In this document: in pieces, positions 38,801-46,000 of the stretch | Numbering within the stretch: the stretch's first letter is position 1 | Layout: each line of letters starts with the position of its first letter | From: Bursaphelenchus xylophilus | Taxonomy: Eukaryota > Nematoda > Chromadorea > Rhabditida > Aphelenchoididae | NCBI GenBank assembly: GCA_904066235.2 | Contig: CAJFCV020000005.1 | Location: 10,535,501 to 10,599,500, forward strand | Direction of reading: 5' to 3' | DNA: 64,000 nt | Made by a program: the position numbers and the translations under genes | Notes under the pieces: model-generated | Seen by the model: the letters and a program-made list of their open reading frames with translations, nothing else | The model's database searches: none | What the model was told of the DNA's origin: nothing

Positions 38801-39845
38801 TCGTTTTTTAAACGAGTTAAGACATATGCGAGATCCTGAGATCGTGCGTTGCAGAAACACTCGAGATTTTTGGGTAAAAAATATACAGTGGGGTACCTGA
38901 TCCAGTGGCAAAAAACGTACCATCTTTCATCCGGGGAATACCAAAAAATGTAGCAAAATACTTCCCTATCCAAGTGAAAAAACGTCGATTTCAAAAGCGC
39001 TCCCGCTCTTTCTGTGAGGGAAAGGCACGCCCTTCAAAACGAAGTTTTTTTCACCTGGAGTGGGAGGTATTTTGCTATATTTTTGATACTTCCCGGGTGC
39101 AAAATGGTACGTTTTTTGCCACTGGATCAGGTCCGCCACTGTATCCTTTTTACCCAAAAATCTCGAGGGTTTCTGCAAAGCACGATCTCAGGATCCCGCA
39201 TATGTCTTAACTCGTTTAAAAAATGAACAAATTTAAAAATTATATTCGTGTTTTCAACGAGGTTTCATCAAAATTTGAGTTGGGATTTTATTTTTTGGAG
39301 CCAAAAAAACCTCAGTGAGAGACATGGAGCAAATTTTTTCCAATCGAAAACTATTTTTCTCTGCCCGTCTCTCCTTTTAGGCACGCTTTCTCGCCAAGGC
39401 CCCAACCGTTCGACCGTATGACGCCCAAATTTTTCAGCAAATTCCATAAAATTTTTCCGACTTCTTCGTATCCCCAGATCTCGCTAACCCAAAAAATTTT
39501 TAGTGGATCGAGCACCCTCGCACCCTCTCTTACGCTTCGGAGCGGGTGCTCGCTTCCATGGAGTCGCTGGACCTCAACACAAGCCGTTGTTCGACAGCTC
39601 GGACCCTCACGCCGCGCGAATATTATCAACGGATCCTGATGCATTACTGCAAGCAGATGCAGCAGGCGCAGCCGCCGCCGGGAGTGCAGCAGATGCTGCA
39701 GCATCAGAATACGGCGCCCGGCTCGGGACGGCTGCATCAGCAGAACAATCTGAACAATTCACTGCCCACGGAGACGCTGTTGTATGGGAACCATCGGCCC
39801 TCCACGTCCGAGCGCACAACAGCCATTTTTGCGTTGCCTTCGTAA
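17811..39845 (+). CDS. Two-pore-domain (TWK/K2P) potassium channel
   Basis: Exons: 17811-18016, 20588-20683, 21517-21529 (13-nt microexon), 34999-35135, 35288-35420, 35624-35707, 35815-36017, 36704-36852, 36920-37030, 37106-37363, 38022-38345, 38423-38700 and 39504-39845. All join in frame to about 777 residues. TM1 (IYPHVGLVVLSAVYTVLGA) is followed by an extracellular cap with Asn sites, pore loop 1 with TTIGYGHIVP, TM2 (LLYALFGIPLILVTIADIG), a basic Cys-rich linker, TM3, pore loop 2 with TTIGFGDIVP and TM4. The C-tail is Gln/Pro-rich. Four transmembrane segments and two filter loops define K2P leak channels, which set resting K+ conductance in neurons and muscle. Exons from 35288 onward are certain. 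The first three exons are inferred from splice sites and frame. The 13.5-kb intron after the microexon is full of repeats. An in-frame ATG at 35014 could start a short form of about 667 residues. Confidence 0.9.
18040..18840. repeat. Tandem array of a 45-50 bp unit in K2P intron 1
   Basis: A lone type A right end (to 18100) and C-rich words precede an array from about 18170 to 18840. Its unit reads AATTGAAAAAATGAGGTG and GACATGTTATACGATG with a variable T-rich spacer, in about 14 units. The same unit forms the edges of the elements at 44090 and 54617. Confidence 0.8.
18841..19250. other. Intronic spacer
   Basis: A/T-rich K2P intron DNA. No feature recognised. Confidence 0.35.
19253..19560. 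mobile_element. Type A MITEs (one truncated, one full, one end)
   Basis: 19256-19350 is a left part of the GAGCAC class, 19367-19517 a full GTGG unit, and 19522-19550 a worn left end. Confidence 0.6.
19877..20558. mobile_element. Type B2 MITE interrupted by a type C element
   Basis: B2 arms (CAGTGAGGGACCGGATCCAG; GGGAAGGGTTTGGAGTCATT) flank a 449-bp type C element at 19965-20413. TAA is duplicated (19962-19964 and 20414-20416). The uninterrupted B2 at 26434 shows the empty site. It ends 29 bp before K2P exon 2. Confidence 0.8.
21004..21432. mobile_element. Type B MITE, one and a half copies
   Basis: A full palindrome to about 21265 is followed by a second right half ending near 21430, so part was duplicated. 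The end is 85 bp before the microexon. Confidence 0.6.
21517..21529 (+). other. Candidate 13-nt microexon of the K2P gene
   Basis: The 13 bases lie between a good acceptor (tatttacag) and a consensus donor (gtgagt). They link the upstream exon (phase 2) to the 34999 exon (phase 0) and add SIPKE across the junction. Without them the upstream exons do not join the main body in frame through the acceptors I can see. RNA evidence is needed, because a chance match to short splice signals is possible. Confidence 0.45.
21720..22156. mobile_element. GCAC-type element
   Basis: Ends ACAAAATGCATGGACAATTT and the inverse of ATGTCCAAGCACTTTATGAA. GCACAGTGC palindromes lie inside. Confidence 0.55.
22157..22815. 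mobile_element. Type A and type B MITE cluster
   Basis: Type A at 22157-22314, a type A right end at 22371-22393, a very short type A (about 22496-22561) made almost only of its ends, and a type B palindrome at 22576-22812. Confidence 0.65.
22860..23183. mobile_element. Half type A joined to a left-truncated type B
   Basis: The type A left half stops at about 22932, where type B sequence begins without its own end. This is a deletion or recombination join. Confidence 0.55.
23184..23700. other. GC-rich intronic spacer
   Basis: Higher G+C than its surroundings, with open frames of up to 138 codons that start inside the type B repeat. No family similarity or splice pattern is convincing. Confidence 0.35.
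23700..24600. mobile_element. Type C elements, overlapping copies
   Basis: A right-to-left fragment (about 23730-24022) is interrupted by a near-full element at 24024-24598 (CAGGGGAAGTACTCCAAGTG to CTTGGGGTACTTCCCCTG). The flanks do not give a clean TTA duplication here, so rearrangement is likely. Confidence 0.6.
24657..26162. mobile_element. 1.5-kb near-perfect palindromic element
   Basis: Arms of roughly 590 bp (24657-25255 and 25575-26162) are inverse copies with few differences, around a spacer of about 320 bp. Shared words include CACAGCATTCCGAGG, CACCGATCGGTG and CCTATGCAGCGAT. No transposase frame is present. It lies in the large K2P intron. Confidence 0.8.
26434..26680. mobile_element. 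Type B2 MITE, uninterrupted
   Basis: Ends CAGTGAGGGACCGGATCC and its inverse, with TA on both sides (26432-26433 and 26681-26682). It serves as the empty-site reference for 19877-20558. Confidence 0.75.
26683..27320. other. Intronic spacer
   Basis: Unique A/T-rich sequence; no exon supported. Confidence 0.35.
27325..27683. mobile_element. GCAC-type left part joined to a type B MITE
   Basis: TTTTCATAAAGTTCATGGCC and GCACAGTGCA words (27325-27435) are followed by a type B palindrome at 27445-27680. Confidence 0.6.
27812..28115. repeat. GGGGCT-type element
   Basis: Starts GGGGCTAAGATAGTACAG and ends CTACCGAAGCCCCC. The inside has AGATCAAACCCCC words. The inverse orientation occurs at 54868-55455. 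Confidence 0.6.
28222..28400. mobile_element. ACTAGT-type element, worn
   Basis: Starts ACTAGTCGTTTCATAAAGTG and carries GCACCGTG and GCACAGTGC words; the right end is weak. Confidence 0.45.
28401..28968. other. Intronic spacer
   Basis: Nothing recognised; no repeat match elsewhere in the window. Confidence 0.35.
28972..29998. mobile_element. Alternating type A and type B MITEs
   Basis: Type A at 28972-29123, type B at 29177-29385 (right end replaced), type A at 29618-29769, then type B at 29770-29996 directly abutting it. Confidence 0.7.
29999..30545. other. Intronic spacer
   Basis: An open frame of 122 codons (30029-30397) has no splice context or recognised family. Nothing else was found. 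Confidence 0.3.
30552..30796. mobile_element. Type B MITE
   Basis: CAGTGGTGGACCTGATCCAG at the left. The right end is shortened (CAGGTCCACTG), but the palindrome is clear. Confidence 0.65.
31104..31243. mobile_element. Type A MITE, GTGG class
   Basis: Complete inverted ends around AAGTCTCTCGCCTCGCCGCA and CGATTCCAAAGTTCGAC. Confidence 0.7.
31571..32063. mobile_element. ACTAGT-type element followed by a type A MITE
   Basis: ACTAGTCGTTCCGTAAAGTG opens the first (31573-31922; right end worn). A full type A (31923-32062) begins directly after it. Confidence 0.6.
32225..33008. mobile_element. Type A MITE split by a 632-bp foldback
   Basis: The host GAGCAC-class unit is cut inside its right end. 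The insert (32362-32993) has perfect ends CAGGGTCTTACAAAAAACGT and its inverse, with TA duplicated (32360-32361 and 32994-32995). Arms are about 270 bp. Confidence 0.85.
33164..33181. repeat. (CT)n microsatellite
   Basis: A short perfect CT run inside otherwise unique intronic DNA (33010-33580) in which no exon is supported. Confidence 0.6.
33585..33970. mobile_element. Foldback with a nested ACTAGT-related element
   Basis: Outer inverse arms share GAACCTCAAAGAAC(G/T)and a TTAGTTG(A/G)CAA word. The inner element at about 33730-33880 starts ACCAGTCCGTTGGCAAAGCC. Confidence 0.5.
33971..34998. other. Spacer upstream of the main K2P exons
   Basis: Includes a GC-rich hairpin (GGTCCCAGTGGGACC, 34354-34368) and pyrimidine-rich DNA near 34860-34920. 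It could hold an internal promoter for the short K2P form starting at 35014; nothing else is seen. Confidence 0.35.
35440..35594. mobile_element. Type A MITE in a K2P intron
   Basis: GAGCAC class, complete ends, filling most of the 203-bp intron before the TM1 exon. Confidence 0.7.
36126..36381. mobile_element. Type B MITE in a K2P intron
   Basis: Palindrome with CAGTGACGGACCCGATCCAG at the left and TA flanks. It lies in the intron before the pore-1 exon. Confidence 0.65.
37418..37985. mobile_element. Type B and type A MITEs in a K2P intron
   Basis: Type B at 37418-37654 with TA flanks; type A (GAGCAC class) at 37841-37985, 36 bp before the pore-2 exon. Confidence 0.7.
38745..39285. mobile_element. 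Foldback with a type B MITE at its centre, K2P intron
   Basis: Outer arms share GATGAAACCTCG, GACATATGCG and GAGATTTTTGGGTAAAAA. Type B (38886-39141) sits exactly between them with TA duplicated (38884-38885 and 39142-39143). This is the same arrangement as at 394-876. Confidence 0.75.
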
Positions 39846-40888
39846 CAAAAAATTTTGATATTGTTTTGCGGAAAACTTCCGTTTTCCGGGGGTCAATGCG
39901 CTATCCGAAAGTTTGCTGAAAGTTGGCTGAAAATGTTAGGGCGCAGTTCGGAAACTTTCTCAGCTCGTCGGAGCTATGTTGCAGCCTATTTCCGAGCTGC
40001 GCCCTAGCATTTTCAGCCAACTTTCAGCGAACTTTCAAAAAAACGCATCAGCCTAGGCAACTCTCGAGTAAAATTTCCATTTTCTGGCAACCTCAAAAAA
40101 GATTTTTCCAAGCTGCGCCCGAGCCGTGACTTGGCAGTCGTTTTTAGCTAGACTTTGAGTTTTTATCAAGCATTTTTTCAGTCGAAAACATTTACAAAAA
40201 CGTTCAATTAACTTTTCAAATTCCACCTGTAACCTCTTTTGTGAAGGTTTAGGTTGAAACCACTTTTAAAAAATTCAAAAATTGGTTTCAACCTAAAGCT
40301 TCACAAAAAAGGTTACAAATGAAATTTGAAAAATGAATTGAACATTTTTAAAATGTTTTCGACTGAAAAAAAGGCCTGATAAAAACTCAAAGCCAAGCTA
40401 AAAACGATTGCCAAGTCAATGCTCGGGCGCAGACTGGAAAAAAATTTTTTTTTGAGATTGCCAGAAAATGGAAGTTTTAAATCCTTGTTTGGTCTTATAT
40501 TGCTTTATAAGCCTTATTTCGAATGCTGTCCAACATTACGGGTGAATTTTTCGGTTATAATTATATTATATTCTCCTTGGTCCGGTCTCAAAAATACTGT
40601 GTTTTATTTCCAAAAATCTCGAAAATAATTTTCAACGAGTCTTTGCAAATTTAAAAACTCTTCAATTCCAAGATTTTTCTCTCGTATTTTGCACAAAAAA
40701 TCTTTCATTTACGATCTTTCCGCCATTACATTGCAATTCAGGGGTTTTTGAATAAACTTTGAAATTTTTTTGAAACTTTGATTACGATTTATAACAATTC
40801 AACAATAACAAGTTGAAAATCAACAAGTAACAGGGCTGTGATGCCAAAAAACGAGTCATAAAATTACTAAAATTAACAATGGTACCTG
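39846..40888. repeat. Convergent intergenic region with two inverted repeats
   Basis: Between the K2P stop and the TRM6 stop lie a short inverted repeat (39912-40045; GAAAGTTGGCTGAAAATG and inverse, GGGCGCAG) and a longer foldback (about 40068-40480; CCATTTTCTGGCAACCTC, GCTCGGGCGCAG). The remainder is A/T-rich with no exon. Confidence 0.6.
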
Positions 40889-42589
40889 TTACACCTGTTT
40901 TGGGTCGTATCCTTTGATCGTGGATATGAAATAACCGCCAACCACGAGCTGCTGCATTAATGGATGTGTTCTTTTGGGTAGGACTTGGATTTCTCGGACT
41001 TTTGTTGAGCGAATTTCGGTGTTGACGCAATTTCGGGCGTCCAGATAGGTTTTGGCTTTGACCATCTCCTAAAATTTGATGGATAATATATTGTACTAGG
41101 CGAAAGTGGTCCAAATTTCTCTCTCAAAATCCTCTAAATGACTTGAAAACACAATAAAAATGTTACGAACCTCTTCATACGGAGAATACGCCAGCACCGT
41201 TCCGCTTGTTCGAACTGCTCTAAATGCCAATTCGAAGACCGACACGATCGAAATATTCTTCGAAATCACCAAAAGAGAGTCGTATTGGCCAAATCCAGCA
41301 ATTTCACCGTCAAACCAACGAACCGCCTCCTCCTGACGAGCTTTTTTCTCCTCGGCGCGGGCGATTGCCTCTTCCTAAACAAGGATAATATAAAAAAGAG
41401 GCCGTACCTGTCGTTGTCTGGCAGCTTCATCAAGAACCTTCTCAGGCTTTTCTTCTGTGACCTCTGCTTCCCCATTTTCCGCATTTTCGGTTTCCATTGT
41501 ATCCTCAGGATCAGGTTTCAGAAGAGATTTTAGAGGTAGGGTCATCAGAGTTTCTTTGATCTGTAAATAGACAATAATCAGAGCAAAGGCAACTTCTGAC
41601 TGCCTAAAAAGTAAGAACACAGATTCCGCAAAATATTCCAACCAAAATAAGCCTCAAATTCAGCCTTTTTGGCAAAGAATTTATATTATCCATGGCTTTA
41701 CACCTAAAATTTTCAAAAAACCTAATTTTTAAACCTTACCTGTTTAGGAAACTGCCGATTATGAAAACATGTGATCCCCGATGCCGACACTCCATTATGA
41801 ATCACCACACAGCTTCCTTCTCCGCCTAGCCGTTCCACTATATACGTCGTCATTACACCAAAGCATTGATCAAAAATCAAAACCTTACTGCCCGCCTTGA
41901 TCCCCGAATTGTGAAGAATCTGAGCAGCAGTGTCTGGTCTGCAAATATGCACGTTATTATCCGAATACTTTAGATTTTAACTGCTCTATTACCTAAAATT
42001 CGAAGAAACCGAAGTAAAATAACTTACCTGAAGAATCCAACAGTTTCTGGGTTCCGGAAGTAGTAAAACTCGGCTAAGAGCCTAGTATTCACTTTTTCGA
42101 CAATAATTGCGCATTGCGCTTTATTTGCCTTCTTCAGCTGGACCTTATCCTTCACCAAACTGACTTGATTTTTCTCTCCCGCCTCGTTCTCTCCTCTGGA
42201 CAGCTCTCGTATTTTACTGAGCTCTGAAATAGGTACAATAAGCCACGTTCTTCCTTGCCAGTAGTTCTATAAACCCATCACACTATCAAACAACAAATTT
42301 TCGATCAAAATTCGCCGGCCTCGCACCTAAACACCAAGTACAATGTAGAAAACCTCCTACCTTTCGCCACATCTGTTGGCTCCGGTCCAAGTAGTCCATT
42401 TTGAGCGGTATACACTCCAAACTTCTTCCCGAGCACCGGGTCTGCTTTGAAAGTCAAGTTATCAACGGTGATCGTGGCTCCTTTTCTAAGACGGGCAAGA
42501 GTTGGTTTAACTCCGGTCAATTTTCGCATTAAAACATAATCACCGGATTGCAATGTGTCCCGTTCACGTTCAGAGGTCTCTGCAGACAT
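40889..42589 (-). CDS. TRM6: tRNA (adenine-58-N1)-methyltransferase non-catalytic subunit Trm6/Gcd10
   Basis: Six exons on the minus strand: 42589-42361, 42223-42028, 41938-41740, 41560-41408, 41374-41171 and 41068-40889. All phases agree and give about 386 residues. The N-terminal block (DYVLMRKLTGVKPTLARLRK, then LTFKADPVLGKKFG) is followed by F-Y-Y-F-R-N-P-E-T-V-G-F-F-R-P-D-T-A and a Rossmann-like region (KVLIFDQCFGVMTTYIVERL). An acidic insert follows, and the end reads RTHPLMQQLVVGGYFIS-IKGYD, the family's C-terminal signature. Trm6 is known to bind tRNA and pair with catalytic Trm61 to make m1A58 in the nucleus. It is shorter than the human and yeast proteins but looks complete. It is divergent from the M13-like gene, with 445 bp between the two ATGs. 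Its first exon and promoter are duplicated twice downstream. Confidence 0.9.
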
Positions 42590-43034
42590 CTTGAAAGCTT
42601 TTAGCAGCTTTGGAGATCCGAAATTGACGAGAAAAAATATTTTTTTTCTTGAAGAAATTTGGGTGAAACAGAATGCCAAAAATTTTGGGCGAATGCCAAT
42701 CTCGCGGAAATGACGGTTTTTAAAATTTTCTTGGATTGTACAGGGTGGGCCACTCGAAACTGACAAGTTGTTTCTTTGAATTTCTCCGCGGAGACTCCGC
42801 CGATCTTCCCAAAATTTTTAGTTTTCTGGAGCTGAGACCCGCCATTTTTAACTGATTGAATTTCAAAAAAATATATTTTGAGTTGACCTTTCTATGCCTT
42901 CCCAAAGTTTTGAAAAGCCCTGAGAATTTCCCACAAATGAGCAAAATTCGTGTTTTTTATTCAAATTTCCCACTAAAGGAAGGGTTTAAAAGTCGACACG
43001 AAACTGGGCCCCGTCCATTCGAAGGTCATTCGAG
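42590..43034. promoter_or_regulatory. Shared divergent promoter region, TRM6 and M13-like gene A
   Basis: These 445 bp separate the TRM6 ATG (minus strand) from the M13-like ATG (plus strand), so both transcripts must start here or be trans-spliced here. No TATA box stands out. The stretch is closely repeated at 52668-53109, and its TRM6-proximal part again at 61861-61998, so it was copied with both genes. Confidence 0.55.
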
Positions 43035-46000
43035 ATGACCGGCCGGCTCTTTCTGTGGGCAGTTCTCCTGCAAAACGTTGCCGTCCAGGCCCTTCATCAT
43101 CACGATGCGGTGCGAGCGAAGCTGGATATCATAAAAAGAAGTATGGACACAAGAGCTGATCCTTGCAACGATTTCTACACTTATGCTGCCGGAAAGTTCA
43201 CATATGTTGATTATGATCGTGACAGAACGAGACATCTAATGGAATCAAACATTGGAGATGAGGTACTAATTATTATGACGAAACGCTTTTTGATCTTGAT
43301 TTAGTTTTTTTTTTAGTCTTTACGCTCATTTTTTTCAATTTCAGATGCGAAACGTGAAGGGAGTTAAGAAGTTGTTCGCAGACTGCGTGAAGAATCCCGC
43401 CGTGATGGACGAACCGGGACGTACAAATATATACAATTCGATTGTGATGTCTTTCAAAACGAGAGGTTTAATTTTCCCATTGAAGAACGAAGTTGTCGCC
43501 AATGACGACGTCCTTTTTACCGACCTGGTCTTGGAAATGTACACCCATCTGTTTGAAACGGGAGCCCCGATTTTTAATAAATGGGGTCGCGGTGCTTCAA
43601 TGGGGAAGTTATCTTTGGAGATTCCACCAAAGGTCGACCAAGAAAAAGCTTGGTAAGTTATTTGTGCATCATACGAACATATCAGTTCGTCGGGAAAATA
43701 GTGTGGATTAATCGAGCCTTGAAAGCGCCCATCATCGCTTTTATTGCCAGATTGGGACGACGAGGCGAGAGTTTCACTGCGATAAATCCACATTATTTTC
43801 CCGAAAGACTGGTATATGTTGGTGGCGAGTGATTAATACTGTGGACCGGGGTTGATTGAATACATGATAATCTTCAGGCAGAACTATTGCCGTGTCGTTG
43901 GAGGATGTGCAAATCGGGTCCCCTACGATCGGAATTACATGGCGAAAGGCGACGTACGGGCAGATCATTTAAAAGCCCGCTTCCTCCACCAAGCTATGGG
44001 TACAAAATTAGACGACACATTCCCGGATATTGCTTTCTATGTTCCACAAGTCTTTGGAAAAGATGTAAGTTTTTAGGTTTCGCCTTGCAGCCCCTCCCCC
44101 TTTTTGAACACTCCCCCTCATTTTGAAAATTGAAAAAATGAGGTGTGACATCTTATACGATGAAAAATTTTTCTCAATCTGAAAAAAAGTTCCATCGTAT
44201 AAGATGTCACACCTTATTCTTTTCAATTTGAAAAAAAATTTCGTCGTGTAAGATGTCACACCTCACGAAGGACGGAAAGGTCCGCTGTGCGGAAAGGTCC
44301 GCTGCGCGGAAAGGTCCGCTAAAAAAAAGAAAAGAGGAGGGCGGGGAGGGGGAGGTTTTCGAAGGCGCTGATTTCGAATATCGTATCCATTTTTTCTGAG
44401 TTTTACAATTTTGCTTAGGCAGTAGTGTTAACTAGTAATTTTAAAAAAAAAATTTTTGAGTAAGATTTAGACGTAAGTTATATTGTACTTGATGTTTTGA
44501 TTTTTAGGTGTGACTAGTCTCAAAAAAATTTTTTTTTGAAATGTTTTCGCTTCGAGACTTGAAAAAAAGGATTTTTTGTGAAATTTAAATAAAATTTGAA
44601 ATTTTTTCGCTTCGGGACTGGGAAAAAAAAAAGAATTGTTTGGAAAATTCAACAAAATTTTGAAATCTTTTCGCATCGGGAGTAGAAAAAAGGGTGTCTG
44701 ACTGAATATTAACTGTGGTGCCGCCAGCACTAAAATTTTGTCTAAAACCAATGGTACCACCTGGTACTATATAGTACCACGTGTTTTTGGGTTCTACTAA
44801 GCACCAAACCAACGCCATTACCGCCTTACGGCCAAATTTGCACCTCGTACTAAATAGTACCAGGTAGTAATATTTAGTACCAAGTGTTAAAAATGTGTTT
44901 TTAAGCAGTACTAGGCACCAAAACAACACCATTAACGTCTAAAAGTGTTATAAGTCGAAAAAATTTCAAAAAGAATCCCTAAAGGTAGTAAAGTAACAGA
45001 AACCCAGTTTTCATATTCAGTCATTTCATACTCAGTCAGCTCGAAAAAATTTCAAATTTTATTCAGATTTCACAAAAAATCCTTTTTTCCAAGTCCCGAA
45101 GCGAAAACATTTCAAATTTTATTCAAATTTCACAAAAAATCCTTTTGTTTCATGTCCCGAAGCGAAAACATTTCAAATTTTATTCAATTTTCACCAAAAA
45201 ATCCTTTTTTCCCACCCTCTTCTTTTCCTTTTTTTAGCGGACCTTTCCGCAGCGGACCTTTCCGCACAGCGGACCTTTTGGTTTAGCGGACCTTTCCGTA
45301 CTCAATCGTCACACCTCGTTTTTTCAATGTTCAAAATGTGTTCAAAAAAGGGGGAGAGTTCAGCCTTTTTTGGGGTAGAGTTGAAAAAGGGGTAGAGTTC
45401 AGATTGGGGGAAAGTTCAGAAAAAGGGGGAGAGTTCAGGCTCAACCGACTTTTTTCAGCCCAGCCAGTCTGCTCATCGTGCCAACTTTCTGAATCATCTA
45501 ATGGAGTATTTAACCGATCAAACTCTCCAAACGCCAAAGTTTCGCCACTGTGAAGAATACATTCAAAAGGCGTTTCCCTTTCAAGTTTCCAAAATTGCCT
45601 ACGAAGCGGAGATGCAAGACAAGGAGCGATTTGATCAGCTGAAGGCAAAATTCGTCGAGGAAGGAAGAACGATTAAGAAAACGGCCGAACGTATGCTGCA
45701 AAACGCAAACTTCAAGCAGAATCGGACCCGACAGATTTTTCTGGACATATTGGCGAAGAATGAGTTCAACTTTTTGGATCAGCCAATTCTGACGGGAGAT
45801 GAGCTGAATGCAGCGGATGTGCGGCTTTGGGATGCGCCGTTTTTGAGGAGATTTAAGAATGGAATAGCCCATATCTTCAAGCTCAACGCGGTGATAAAGC
45901 TGAAGAATTTTGTCCTCCCAGTGTACAGGGTAGGTCTATTCAAGTAACACGTCAATCCAGCGCATTTCCTGAGCCGTTTCGAAACTTCGTATTGTTCCAG

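Noticed and set aside
44467..44932. Minus-strand open frames of 97 and 115 codons
   Set aside because: Low-complexity Phe/Lys/Ser codons within the nested repeat of intron 3.
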